A DNA stretch of 64,000 nucleotides from CAVTWS01 sp963738445 (GCA_963738445.1 CAVTWS010000024.1:124001-188000), one strand, 5' to 3'. Counted from the stretch's first letter, positions 26,773 to 37,284 are shown. Numbers and translations: made by a program. Notes: a model not told the origin generated them from the sequence alone.

Positions 26773-27819
26773 ATGGCGGCACCCATCCGGGTCGGAGTGT
26801 TGAACGACCTGTCCGCCGGTCCGCCCGGGCCCACCGAGATCGAACGATGGCTCCGGTACGCCGTCGACGACGTGCGAGCCGACGGCCGCCTCGATCGTGA
26901 TGTCGAGTTCGTCAACGCCTGCGGCCTCGGGCTGCCCGAGGGCACCGCGGCGGCCGTCGAGCACGCCTTTGCCGAGCTCGCCGCGGCCGACGTCCTGGTC
27001 ATCGTCGGGCCGGCCATCGGTGACAACGCGCTCGTCGCCACCCCGCTCGCCGAGCGCTACCGGATCCCCACCATCAACTGGGCCGGGACCGAGCGGGCCC
27101 GCAGCGAGTACATGTTCCACCTCCAGGTTGGTTCGCACGAGGACGAGTCGTTGGTGATCGCCCGCTATCTCGCCGCGAGCGGCGCCACGAAGGTCGGCGT
27201 CGTCAGCGACCGGTCGCCGATCGGTCGCCGTCACCTCGACTTCCTACGCGATGAGGCCGAGGTGCTGGGACTCCGGATCACCGCGGTCGCCGGCGTGTCA
27301 CCACTCGCCGCAGATGCCACGGCCGAGCTGGCCGAGGTTCTCGATTCCGGGCTCGACGCGCTCGTCTACCTCGGGCTCGGACTCGCGGCCCCGGCGGTGG
27401 CCAACGCGGCGCGTCACGGCGGCTGGGACGGCCTCCGCGCCATGAACACGTGTGGCCTGCGCGGCTACGACCCCGAGTTCGGCCGCATCATCGAGGGCTG
27501 GCACTACATCGACATGGTGTCGGACCGCAACACCACCCTGGCTGCACTGCGTCAGCGTTTCGGCGTCAGCAGCCGAAGTGGCTTTGCGCACGCGTCCGGC
27601 TACGACCTCGGGCGTCTCGTCGCCGAAGGGCTCGCCCGCGCCCCGGAGCGCACCCGAAACGGCGTGAAAGAGGGCCTCGAGCGCATCAAGTGGCTCCCCG
27701 CCGCCGAGGGTCACGACGGCACGCTCCTCGGCTTCGGCACCCACGATCGAGGCGCCCTCCACGGCCGCTACCTCGTGGTACGCCAGTGGCGCGATGGAAG
27801 GTCGATCGAGGTCACGTAG
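26773..27819 (+). CDS. Periplasmic-binding-fold (Peripla_BP_6) protein without signal peptide
   Basis: 348 residues. It begins MAAPIRVGVLNDLSAGPPGP, the first strand of a branched-chain amino-acid/amide-binding fold, and contains VIVGPAIGDNALV, TINWAGTERARSEYMF, VGVVSDRSPIGRRHLDF and ALVYLGLGLAAPAV, matching both lobes. There is no signal peptide or lipobox, and GAGGAGG precedes the ATG, so the protein should be cytosolic. It might be an internal small-molecule sensor or an enzyme derived from the fold. No ABC transporter genes are adjacent. It lies between the copper protein and the second sulfotransferase. Confidence 0.83.
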   Translation: MAAPIRVGVLNDLSAGPPGPTEIERWLRYAVDDVRADGRLDRDVEFVNACGLGLPEGTAAAVEHAFAELAAADVLVIVGPAIGDNALVATPLAERYRIPTINWAGTERARSEYMFHLQVGSHEDESLVIARYLAASGATKVGVVSDRSPIGRRHLDFLRDEAEVLGLRITAVAGVSPLAADATAELAEVLDSGLDALVYLGLGLAAPAVANAARHGGWDGLRAMNTCGLRGYDPEFGRIIEGWHYIDMVSDRNTTLAALRQRFGVSSRSGFAHASGYDLGRLVAEGLARAPERTRNGVKEGLERIKWLPAAEGHDGTLLGFGTHDRGALHGRYLVVRQWRDGRSIEVT

Positions 27820-27946
27820 CGACGTCGAGGCCGCCAAACCGGCGCCCGACCACGCCGTCGCCGACTTCGTCCCCGACGAGCGCCGGCTCCTCGACACGTC
27901 GCCCACGCCTTCGCCGACGTCGGACGAGATCTGATCCAATGGCGCC

Positions 27947-29101
27947 ATGGATGAACGCCTCGACCGCGCCCGGCTTCTCGACATCGCCATCGAACGAACC
28001 GGGCTCGACGACGTCGGCGACATCCCGTTTGCCGAGCCGATGGACGTGCTCATCGAAGCTCTCGAAGGTCAAGCGCGGGTCGAGGGCGAGCGACGGGCCA
28101 ACGCCGCCGAGATCCTGATCGCCCTGCTCGTCAAGCGCCTCCGGCTCGTCGCCGACCGGGCCGCCAACCCGACCATCGCCGATGAGCGGATCGTCGCCCC
28201 CGTGTTCATCGTCGGGCTCCCGCGCACCGGCTCCACCCATCTGCACGGCCTGCTGGGCCAGGTGCGGGCCGCTCGGACCCCGACCTTCTGGGAGATGAGC
28301 ACACCATCCCCGCCGCCCGAGGCGGCCACCGCCGATACCGATCCGCGGATCGCCCAGATCCAGGCGGCGCTCGACCAGATGCCGCCCGAGATGATGGTGC
28401 GCCACCCCATGGCCGCGACCCGCCCGGAGCAGTGCAACCTGGCGAACGACTGGAGCTTCCTGAACCAGGCGACACTCGCCTACTACGACATCCCGCTCTA
28501 CCGGGATCACCTCTACAACGCCGACTACGCCCCCGCCTACGACGCCCACCGCCGCACCCTCCAGCAGCTCCAGTGGCATCACCCGGGCCAGTGGGTGCTC
28601 AAGTACCCCAAACACCTCATGAGCCTCGATGCCCTGATCGCCACCTACCCGGACGCCCGCTTCGTGTGGACCCACCGCGATCCCGCTGTCGTGATCCCCT
28701 CCGTCGTCAGCTTCACGGGCTTCATCCGATCGCTCGCCACCCCGGAGTACGACCCGAAACGGTACGGACCGGAGTGGACGACGCTCGAGGAGTTCGTGCT
28801 CCGACGAGGACTGGAGATGCGCGATCGTCTCATCGACCCTTCGCGCGTCCTCGATGTCTCCTACCACGACCTGATGCGCGATCCCGTCGCCACGATCGCC
28901 GCGGTCTGCGACCACGGCGGCCTGGCCTTCGACGACGTCGACTCCAAGGCGGTGAACGACTTCGTCGACCAGCATCCCCGGGCGGCCCACGGCGAGCACC
29001 GGTACACCGCCGAGGAGTACGGGCTCGACGAACGCAGCCTGCGTCGCCGTTTCGCGTTCTACACCAGCCGGTTCGACATCGCGACGGAAGCGGGCCGCTG
29101 A
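27947..29101 (+). CDS. Sulfotransferase family protein, copy 2
   Basis: 384 residues, frame intact. The PAPS loop is GLPRTGSTHLHGLL, the 3'-phosphate motif THRDPAVVIPS, and the C-terminal HRYTAEEYGLDERSLRRRF echoes the HRYTAEQYGL of copy 1. A catalytic His is likely within QLQWHHPGQW, where the chain resembles the LQ...PKHL motif of Sulfotransfer_3 proteins. The stop overlaps the epimerase start (TGATG), so the pair is co-translated. Sulfonation of a lipid or xenobiotic hydroxyl is likely; the acceptor is unknown. Confidence 0.92.
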   Translation: MDERLDRARLLDIAIERTGLDDVGDIPFAEPMDVLIEALEGQARVEGERRANAAEILIALLVKRLRLVADRAANPTIADERIVAPVFIVGLPRTGSTHLHGLLGQVRAARTPTFWEMSTPSPPPEAATADTDPRIAQIQAALDQMPPEMMVRHPMAATRPEQCNLANDWSFLNQATLAYYDIPLYRDHLYNADYAPAYDAHRRTLQQLQWHHPGQWVLKYPKHLMSLDALIATYPDARFVWTHRDPAVVIPSVVSFTGFIRSLATPEYDPKRYGPEWTTLEEFVLRRGLEMRDRLIDPSRVLDVSYHDLMRDPVATIAAVCDHGGLAFDDVDSKAVNDFVDQHPRAAHGEHRYTAEEYGLDERSLRRRFAFYTSRFDIATEAGR

Positions 29102-30075
29102 TGCTGGCGGGGCAGAAGATCCTCGTCACCGGAGCGAGCGGGACCATCGGCCAGCTCCTGGCCTCCCACCTGGCGGGCGCCAACGAGGTGTGGGGCATCG
29201 CCCGCTTCGCCTCGGCCGCCGAACATGGGAAGGAGGCCTACGACGAGCTCGTCGCGCCAGAGCGCCGGGCGTTGTCGCCGCGCGCCGCGCTCGAAGCGGC
29301 CGGGGTCACCACCCACGCGATCGACATCGGCTCGGGCGATCTCGCCGAGCTGCCCGACGACTTCACCCACGTCCTGCACCTGGCCTGGATGCGGGCCGAT
29401 CTCATCCACCTCCAGGACGCCATCCGCAGCAACGTCGAGGGAGCGGGCTTCGTCCTGCAGCACTGTCGCAACGCCAAGGCCGCTCTCGTCATGTCGGGCA
29501 TGGGCATCTACTCTCCCCACCCGGACCCGTGGCACCTCTTCACCGAATCCGACCCCATCGGGCGAGCGGCCACGGCCTATGCCCCGACCAGCCCGGCGTC
29601 CAAGGCCGGACTCGAGGCGGTCACGCGGTTCTGCGCCCGGGCGTTCGACCTGCCGGTCGTGCTGACCCGGTTGAACACGTTCATGGGGACCCCGGCATCG
29701 TTCCCCGCCACGCACATCGACGCCGTGCTCCAGGGCCGGACCATGGTGGCGCCCCATGACCCCAACCCGCACAGCCCGATCCACATCGACGACATGCTCG
29801 ACCAGCTCGAAGCGCTGCTCGACGCCGCCGCCACGCCCGCCCACATCACCAACTGGTGCGGGGACGAGGTGGTGACCTCCCAGAGCTGGACGAGTCGCGC
29901 CAGCGAGCTCGCGGGCCGGCCCGCCGAGCTCCAGGTCCACGAGGTGCCGGGGAGCCCGATCGGCTCCGCCGCCGATGCGACCCGGCGGCGTTCGATCACC
30001 GGCCCGTGCCGCACCCGGTTCGCCGACACCTTCGACCGGCTCTACGAACAGGTCGTGGCCACCGCGGGCCCTTGA
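29101..30075 (+). CDS. NAD(P)-dependent epimerase/dehydratase, copy 2, lacking the catalytic Tyr
   Basis: 324 residues. Rossmann loop ILVTGASGTIGQLLASHL; the mid-region MSGMGIYSPHPDPWH aligns with MSTLTVYKPHDDPWH of copy 1. Where copy 1 has YSISK, this protein has SPASK, so the YxxxK Tyr is replaced by Ser while the Lys is kept. Otherwise the fold and the SPIHIDDML motif are conserved. It may bind a nucleotide-linked substrate without classical extended-SDR chemistry. It is translated with the sulfotransferase before it; in copy 1 the gene order is reversed. Confidence 0.88.
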   Translation: MLAGQKILVTGASGTIGQLLASHLAGANEVWGIARFASAAEHGKEAYDELVAPERRALSPRAALEAAGVTTHAIDIGSGDLAELPDDFTHVLHLAWMRADLIHLQDAIRSNVEGAGFVLQHCRNAKAALVMSGMGIYSPHPDPWHLFTESDPIGRAATAYAPTSPASKAGLEAVTRFCARAFDLPVVLTRLNTFMGTPASFPATHIDAVLQGRTMVAPHDPNPHSPIHIDDMLDQLEALLDAAATPAHITNWCGDEVVTSQSWTSRASELAGRPAELQVHEVPGSPIGSAADATRRRSITGPCRTRFADTFDRLYEQVVATAGP

Positions 30076-30298
30076 ACGCCAGCCGGCACCGCCGCCGACC
30101 CCACGCCGGCCAGGGCCCGCAACGGACTCGTGAACTGCGGTTGCAGCGGCCTCGTCGTGAGACCGATGCCCGAGTTCGGTCCGGTGCGCGGACCCCAGCC
30201 GGGGGATCACGGGACGATCGTCTCCGACCGCTACCCACATGCTGACGCCCTGTATCACTACCCGGCAAGGGGCTTTGGTAATCCACTTCCGCGGAAGA

Positions 30299-32893
30299 TC
30301 AGTCGCCTTTGTGGAAACGGCCGCGGAGCCAGCCCGGCCCGCGACGACGCACCTCGGTCTCGGCCGGCATCACGCCGTCGAGGTAGAGGGCCATGTCGAT
30401 CAGGCCGTGGTGGGAATACGTCTGGGCGGCGTTGCCGAGCGCCACGCCGACCACCGGGTCGTACTGCTCGCTGAACAGACCGGTCGGTCCGGCCAGGCCC
30501 CGCACCTGGTCGAAGAGGTCGATCGCGTCGAGGGTCCGCCCGGAACGCAGGTACGCCTCCGCCAGCCACAACGAGCACAACAAGAACCCGCCCTCGCGCC
30601 CGGGCAGTCCGTCTTCGTGCAGGTACCGCCACACGATCGGCCCCTTGCGCAGCGCCGTCTCGACCGACCGGATCGTGGAGGCGAACCGCTCGTCGTCGGC
30701 AGGAAGCAGACCGACCAGGCCCACGAACAGCGGCGCGGCACCGATGTCGTCGCCGTCGTAACGGCCGGTGAACGCACCGAGGTGCGGGTTCCAGCCCCGG
30801 GCCAGCACCTCGTCACGGATGTGGTCCCGCACCGGTCCGAGCGAGGCGTGGTCACCGATGTTGCGGCGGCGGAAGACGTCGATGGCGCGATCGAGCGTGA
30901 ACCAGCACATCACCTTCGAGTACACGTGATGGTGCGCGGCGGTGCGCTCCTCCCATATTCCGTGATCGGGTTCGTGCCAGCGCCGGAGGACGGCGTCGGT
31001 CATCTCCTCCAACAGCACGAAGTGACGATCGGTGAGGTCCGCCCCGCGGCGATCGAGCAGGTCGATCAAGGCGGCGATGGGGCCGAACACGTCGAGCTGA
31101 ACCTGATGGTCGGCAGCGTTGCCCACTCGCACCGGACGGCTGCCGGCGTACCCGCTCAGCTCGGCGATCACCGCTTCGGGTGCGAGCGTGCCGCCGTCGA
31201 GTGAGTACACCGGTTGCAGCTGCTCGGGACGGGTGTCGCGATCGATGAGCGAGGCCACCCAGTCGAGGTACTCCAGGCCCTCGCTCAAACTGCCCAGGCG
31301 CGCCAACGCCGTGACGGCGAGCGCGGCATCCCGCAACCAGCAGTAGCGGTAGTCCCAGTTGCGGATGCCTCCGAGCTCCTCGGGAAGGCTGGTGGTGGCC
31401 GCCGCCGCCACCGCCCCCGTCGGTCCGAACGTGAGCGCCTTGATGGTGAGCGCCGACCGCCGCACCAACGCCGGGGCCGTACGTGGCGTTTCGAGTTGGG
31501 CCGCCCACTCCTGCCAATAGGCGTTGGTGAGCGCACGTCGTTCGGGCTCCGGGAGCGGATGGGGCGCGGTCTCACGGGTACCCAATCGGAGCTCGATCAC
31601 GCACGGATCGCTCCCCAAGGTGACCGTGCCGACCGCGGTCTCGTGGTGACCGTCACCTTCGACCGTCCAGTGCACGCCCGGGGCGATCAGCACCATGGGG
31701 ATCGCCGATCCCAACACCTCGACGTTGGAGCCGTCGACTCTGAGCTGGGTCGGGGAGCGGCCGAAGTCGGGGCGGGGCGCGAACGCGATCCGCACGGGCC
31801 CCCTCCCGGTCAGGACGCGGATCATGTCGGTCCGGCCCGGTTCCCGGCGGGCCACGTCGGCCGAGCAGACGAGGTAATCCGTGAGGCACAACTCCGGCCA
31901 CAACGTCTCCAGCACCATGGAATCCGCCACGTACCGCTGGCTCAGGACGTCGCTCGCGGTGTCCGGACGCGCCGAGAAGTAGCCCGCCGACGGACCCCCG
32001 AGCAGCTCGGCGAACACCGCCGCCGAGTCCAGGCGGGGGTGCGGGAGCCAGGTCACCGTGCCGGCATCGGTGACGAGCGCCGCGGTTCGCTGGTCCGACA
32101 GGAGACTGTGACGCTCGATCGGTGTGACCGAGCCCCCGAACAGCCAGGCGCGACGGATCTCCCCCAGACGACCGAGCAGCGCGACCACGTCCTCGGGTCC
32201 GTCGACCCGGTGAGCGGCGCGGGTCTCGCCCTCGCCGACCTTGACCCCGACGTCGGGGCCGTGCAGCACCGCGAACACGTCCTCGTCGGTTCGGTCATCA
32301 CCGAGGAACAGGACCGCGGTGGCACCGACGACGTGGCGGATGCGCTCGATGGCATCGCCCTTGTTGGTGCGCACGATGGCCAGTTCGAGCACCTCCTTGC
32401 CGTGGCGCACGAGCACCTCGGGGTACTTCTCGGCCACCGCGGCGGCGTCGGCCACGGCTCGGGCCGCGTCCTCACGCTCGGCGCGACGGACGTGCAACGC
32501 CACCGATGACGGCTTGTACTCCACCATCGCCCCGGGGGCGTCGGCCGCGATCCGCTCGAGCTCCTGGGTCATGGACGCCAGCACGTCGAGCCGCTCGCGG
32601 GGCACCTGGAAGGCCACGCCGGCGTCCATCTCCGAGCCGTGGCTCCCCACCAGGTGGATCTCCGACGGCAGCCGGCTCATCAGCGCCAGGTCACGCAGCG
32701 AACGCCCCGACACGACGGCGACCGACGTGTTGGGGAGCGACGCCAGCGCCCGGAGCGCCGCGATGGCTTCCGGAAGGGGCGGCGCCGATGTCGGATCGTC
32801 GACGATCGGCGAGATGGTGCCGTCGTAATCGCAGGCCACCAGGAGGTGCGGTGTCCGGGTGAGGAGGGTCACGGCCGTGCTGAGGTCGGTCAC
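30299..32893 (-). CDS. otsB: Trehalose-6-phosphate phosphatase fused to a GH15 glycosidase
   Basis: 864 residues. Residues about 1-245 form a HAD phosphatase of the OtsB type: DYDGTISPI, AVVSGRSL, LGDDRTDEDVF. Residues about 255-850 form a GH15 glucoamylase/trehalase-like domain: RNWDYRYCWLRDAALAV, the acid region GIWEERTAAHHHVYSK, GREGGFLLCSLWLAEAY and the base region GLFSEQYDP. The GTG start overlaps the otsA stop as GTGA. The enzyme could dephosphorylate trehalose-6-phosphate and also hydrolyse trehalose or another alpha-glucan, which would need regulation. The GH15 substrate is inference; actinobacterial GH15 trehalases exist. Confidence 0.92.
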   Translation of the reverse strand: MTDLSTAVTLLTRTPHLLVACDYDGTISPIVDDPTSAPPLPEAIAALRALASLPNTSVAVVSGRSLRDLALMSRLPSEIHLVGSHGSEMDAGVAFQVPRERLDVLASMTQELERIAADAPGAMVEYKPSSVALHVRRAEREDAARAVADAAAVAEKYPEVLVRHGKEVLELAIVRTNKGDAIERIRHVVGATAVLFLGDDRTDEDVFAVLHGPDVGVKVGEGETRAAHRVDGPEDVVALLGRLGEIRRAWLFGGSVTPIERHSLLSDQRTAALVTDAGTVTWLPHPRLDSAAVFAELLGGPSAGYFSARPDTASDVLSQRYVADSMVLETLWPELCLTDYLVCSADVARREPGRTDMIRVLTGRGPVRIAFAPRPDFGRSPTQLRVDGSNVEVLGSAIPMVLIAPGVHWTVEGDGHHETAVGTVTLGSDPCVIELRLGTRETAPHPLPEPERRALTNAYWQEWAAQLETPRTAPALVRRSALTIKALTFGPTGAVAAAATTSLPEELGGIRNWDYRYCWLRDAALAVTALARLGSLSEGLEYLDWVASLIDRDTRPEQLQPVYSLDGGTLAPEAVIAELSGYAGSRPVRVGNAADHQVQLDVFGPIAALIDLLDRRGADLTDRHFVLLEEMTDAVLRRWHEPDHGIWEERTAAHHHVYSKVMCWFTLDRAIDVFRRRNIGDHASLGPVRDHIRDEVLARGWNPHLGAFTGRYDGDDIGAAPLFVGLVGLLPADDERFASTIRSVETALRKGPIVWRYLHEDGLPGREGGFLLCSLWLAEAYLRSGRTLDAIDLFDQVRGLAGPTGLFSEQYDPVVGVALGNAAQTYSHHGLIDMALYLDGVMPAETEVRRRGPGWLRGRFHKGD

Positions 32894-34326
32894 GAGGCGG
32901 GCCCTCCAGGGATGGCCGGTGAGTGGAGATCGAGCTCCCGCAGGAACGAGCGGGACCAGTCATGCACCGTCCAGCGGTGCACGGCTCGCCGGTTCAGTCG
33001 CATGCGGCGCCGAACCTCCGACCGTGGCATGCCCACCGCAGCCACGATCGCTTCCTTCACGCTGGCGGTGTCGTGAGGATTGACCAGGATCGAACCCGAC
33101 AGTTCGCGAGCAGCACCAGCGAACTCCGACAGCACCATCACTCCGGTGCTGTCGAGGCGGGACGCGACATACTCCTTGGCGACCAGGTTCATGCCGTCGC
33201 GGTACGGGGTGACCACCATGACGTCGGCCGCCCGGTACAGCGCCACCAACTCCTCGGTGGACACACCGCGGTGCAGGTACTGCACGGCGGGCCGGCCGAC
33301 ATCGCCGTAATCACCGTTGATCTCGCCGACCAGCCGTTCGATGCGATCTCGTTCGTCGCCGTAGGCCGGGACATCCATGCGGCTCGGGACCGCGATCTGG
33401 ACGAGGACGCAGTCGCCGGCCTCCAGCAGCCCGTCCTGGAGCAACTCGCGATACGCCGAGAGCCGAGCCTCGATCCCCTTGGTGTAGTCGAGTCGGTCGA
33501 CGCCGAGCAGGACCACCCGAGGCGACCCCAGCCGCTCGCGCAGCGATGCCGCCTCGGCGATCACCTCGGGCCGGCCGGCGATCTCCTCGATCCGGCCGAC
33601 GTCGATGGAGATGGGGAACGCGCCGACCCGAACGGTGCGGTTGGGCAGTTCGATCGCCGGGAGTCGCCCTTTCGCCCCGAGCAGGCGCCGAGCGAGCACC
33701 ACGAGGTTCTGGGCCGCGACGGGCACCTGGAACCCGACCACATCAGCGCCGAGCAGCCCGTCGAGCAGGGCGCGCCGCCACGGCAGGCGCATGAACAGCT
33801 CCTGGGGCGGGAACGGGATGTGGAGGAAGAACCCGATGCGGACATCGGGCCTCATCGCCCGCAGCATCGCCGGCACCATCTGCAGCTGGTAGTCGTGCAC
33901 CCACACCACAGCTCCCGGCGCCGCCACCGCGGCCGCCTGCTCGGCGAACCGCCGGTTCACCGACTGATATCGGCGCCACCACTCCCGGTGGAACTCGGAG
34001 GGCTGGATGGCGTCGTGGTAGAGCGGCCAGATCGTGGCGTTGGAGAACCCGGTGTAGAAGCTCTCGACCTCGGCGGCGTCGAGCGCCACCGGGACGAGGT
34101 GCATGCCGTCGAGGTCGAACGGCTCCGGGGCCGGGCCTTCGTCCCCGGTCCAGCCCACCCAGGTGACCTTCCGGTCGAGCAACGTGGGGACGAGCGCGCT
34201 CACGAGTCCCCCGGGGCTCGTCTCCCAGACGGTGGTGCCCGTCTCGGCGCCCTCGGCCTCGCCATCGGTGGCGCGGTGCACGGGGAGGCGGTTGGCGACC
34301 ACGACCAGCTCGGCGTCACCTCCCAT
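32890..34326 (-). CDS. otsA: Alpha,alpha-trehalose-6-phosphate synthase (GT20)
   Basis: 478 residues, typical for bacterial OtsA. Signature segments: VVVANRLPV at the start, VWVHDYQLQMVPAMLR, GFFLHIPFPPQELF, LLGVDRLDYTKGIEARL, and VTPYRDGMNLVAKEYVA. It transfers glucose from a nucleotide sugar to glucose-6-phosphate in the cytosol. ATG 34326 has GGAGG seven bases upstream; the further upstream frame is unrelated. The stop overlaps the otsB-GH15 start, giving a two-gene trehalose operon. TAGGGT about 50 bases upstream may be its -10 element. Confidence 0.95.
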   Translation of the reverse strand: MGGDAELVVVANRLPVHRATDGEAEGAETGTTVWETSPGGLVSALVPTLLDRKVTWVGWTGDEGPAPEPFDLDGMHLVPVALDAAEVESFYTGFSNATIWPLYHDAIQPSEFHREWWRRYQSVNRRFAEQAAAVAAPGAVVWVHDYQLQMVPAMLRAMRPDVRIGFFLHIPFPPQELFMRLPWRRALLDGLLGADVVGFQVPVAAQNLVVLARRLLGAKGRLPAIELPNRTVRVGAFPISIDVGRIEEIAGRPEVIAEAASLRERLGSPRVVLLGVDRLDYTKGIEARLSAYRELLQDGLLEAGDCVLVQIAVPSRMDVPAYGDERDRIERLVGEINGDYGDVGRPAVQYLHRGVSTEELVALYRAADVMVVTPYRDGMNLVAKEYVASRLDSTGVMVLSEFAGAARELSGSILVNPHDTASVKEAIVAAVGMPRSEVRRRMRLNRRAVHRWTVHDWSRSFLRELDLHSPAIPGGPAS

Positions 34327-34526
34327 CGGGCTACCTCCTTCACGGTCCGGAGCCCCCACCTCCGGGGATCCGCCCACCCTAGAACGCCCTACCCCCGGCG
34401 GCGGGCCTGCCGCGCCGCCACTCCGCCGATCGACCGGGACCAGGCGCAGGTTCATTCGCATCCCCGACCCGTACCCAGTCGCCGGTCTCCACGAACGTCG
34501 ATGCCCTACGCTCCACACCGCCGGGT

Positions 34527-34566
34527 CCCAGGCGCCCGGCTTCAGACCCAGGTGCCGGGCTTCAGG
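34527..34566 (+). repeat. 20-bp tandem repeat in the leader of the GH36 gene
   Basis: CCCAGGYGCCSGGCTTCAGR occurs twice in tandem (34527-34546 and 34547-34566), directly before the GTG start region of the alpha-galactosidase; the second copy carries its AGGAG ribosome binding site. A TACGCT hexamer at 34507-34512 would place the transcription start just upstream of the repeats. Confidence 0.65.
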
Positions 34567-34572
34567 AGCCTC

Positions 34573-35899
34573 GTGAACGACCCCGACCTCGCCGTTCTCG
34601 CCGCGATCCCCCTCGACCCGGATCACGTCTCGCGTCTACGAAGAGGGCTGGCAGTCATGGACCCCCACCCGGTGGTACCGGGTCGACGAGGCGCCCTACC
34701 GACTCCCCACGCCGGACCGGGTGGTCATGAACGACCGGCCCGGGCGCCCCGGACCGGCCGACCGTTTCCGTGGCGACGGTCTGCTCGTGGTCGATACCGG
34801 CCTCGATCACGTGGTCCTGGCCGGGGCCACGGACCCCTCCGGCCCGGTCCCGAGGATCACCGCGCACGTCCGCGGCGACACCGTCGTGATCGCCGCCGAT
34901 GGTCCGGTCGAGATCCACGACGGCGCCCACATCGATGACGTGCGACCGGCGTGGGCGACATCGATGGTCCACCGGGCCGGCGCACATCAGCTCGGGCCCG
35001 CCCCCACCGTGTGGTGCACCTGGTACCAGTACGGCACCTCGGTGACCTCGGCCGACGTGATCGACAACCTCGATGCCATGGATCGGCTCGAGCTGCCGTT
35101 CGAGATCGTCCAGATCGACGACGGATTCCAGGCCGGGATCGGCGACTGGTTGCTGCCCTCGACGGGGGTGCCGGACCTGGGGGCCCTCGTCGCAGAGATC
35201 CGTTCGCGTGGTTGTCGCGCCGGGATCTGGGTGGCGCCCTTCCTGGTCGGCTCCGACTCGCAGCTGGCCCGGGAGCATCCCGACTGGTTGGTCGCCGGAG
35301 CCGTCGCGGGTACGAACTGGGGCCAGGACCTCGCCGTGCTCGACACCGCCCACCCCCCAGCGGCGGCCTACCTCACTCGGGTGTTCACCGAGCTGGCGGG
35401 CATGGGATTCGACTACGTCAAGCTCGATTTCCTCTACGCCGGGGCCATCGCCGGCACCGAGCGCTCCGAGGGGGCGGGCCTCGACGTCTACCGCGACGGG
35501 CTCGACCTGATCCGCCGGGCCGTCGGACCTGAGACGTTCGTCCTCGGGTGCGGCGCCCCGTTGCTGCCGAGCATCGGCCGGGTCGATGCCATGCGAGTCG
35601 GCCCTGACATCGGCCTCACCTGGGACCCGCCGGGCGGCGACCTGTCGTCGGCGAGCCAACGGAGCGCGGCCGGCAACACCACCGCCCGGGCCTGGTTGCA
35701 CGGCTGTTGGTGGTGGAACGACCCCGACTGCCTGCTGGCGAGACCGGCCATGGAGCGGCGGGAGGCGTGGCTCGACCTGCTGCTCGCCACGCCGGGCCTG
35801 CGATCCGGGAGCGACCGACTCGCCGAACTCGATCCCTGGGGGCGGGACGCGGTGCGCGCTCTGCTCGCTTGCGACGCCGATCCCGCTGCCCTACTGTAA
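34573..35899 (+). CDS. GH36 alpha-galactosidase (one frameshift)
   Basis: About 442 residues from GTG 34573. The N-terminal SWTPTRWYRV leads into the (beta/alpha)8 barrel; TWYQYGTSVTSADV, QIDDGFQ, YVKLDFLYAGAI (nucleophile Asp) and RVGPDIGLTWDP (acid/base Asp region) are GH36 motifs, and HGCWWWNDPDCLL follows. An extra base near 34632 separates the first 20 codons from the rest; without it the frame runs DPDHVS-VYEEGW. It is in a regulon with sucrose phosphorylase and an ABC sugar importer, suggesting action on melibiose or raffinose. There is no signal peptide, so it acts in the cytosol. Confidence 0.87.
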
Positions 35900-35908
35900 A
35901 CGCTTACA
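35895..35908. promoter_or_regulatory. LacI-type operator upstream of the ABC ATPase
   Basis: TGTAAACGCTTACA is a near-perfect palindrome centred on CG, typical of LacI/GalR regulators. It overlaps the GH36 stop codon and lies 17 bases before the ATPase GTG. Matching sites occur at 41886, 41900 and 46044. Confidence 0.85.
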
Positions 35909-35924
35909 TTCACGAGGAGGGGCC

Positions 35925-37093
<1,169 letters not shown>

Positions 37094-37111
<18 letters not shown>

Positions 37112-37157
37112 ACCATCCGTCCCCGCTGAACCACCCGTCCCCGCTGAACCACCCGTC
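37094..37157 (+). repeat. 18-bp tandem repeat copying the ATPase stop region
   Basis: ACCAYCCGTCCCCGCTGA occurs at 37094-37111, 37112-37129 and 37130-37147 with a 10-base fourth copy. The first copy is the last six codons of the ATPase gene including TGA, so each further unit repeats an in-frame stop. Confidence 0.8.
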
Positions 37158-37185
37158 GGCGCCGCCGCTGCCCTCCCCCGGATGC

Positions 37186-37233
37186 TTCTGGGGGCGCCAG
37201 AGCATGCCGTCGCAGTCTCCTGGGCCCCCAGAA
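37186..37233. terminator. Bidirectional stem-loop between convergent genes
   Basis: TTCTGGGGGC (37186-37195) and GCCCCCAGAA (37224-37233) are perfect inverted arms around 28 bases that can pair further (CCAG/CTGG). It lies between the ends of the plus-strand ATPase gene and the minus-strand permease gene, where a terminator for both is expected. Confidence 0.65.
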
Positions 37234-37284
37234 CGGATCATCGTTTGATGCGGGGGCGAGGCGTCGGTGTCGCCCTGGCGGGAG

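Noticed and set aside
30076..30298. Possible non-coding RNA or riboswitch between convergent genes
   Set aside because: I found only short GC-rich complementarities and no conserved riboswitch core; it lies between two gene 3' ends where none is expected.
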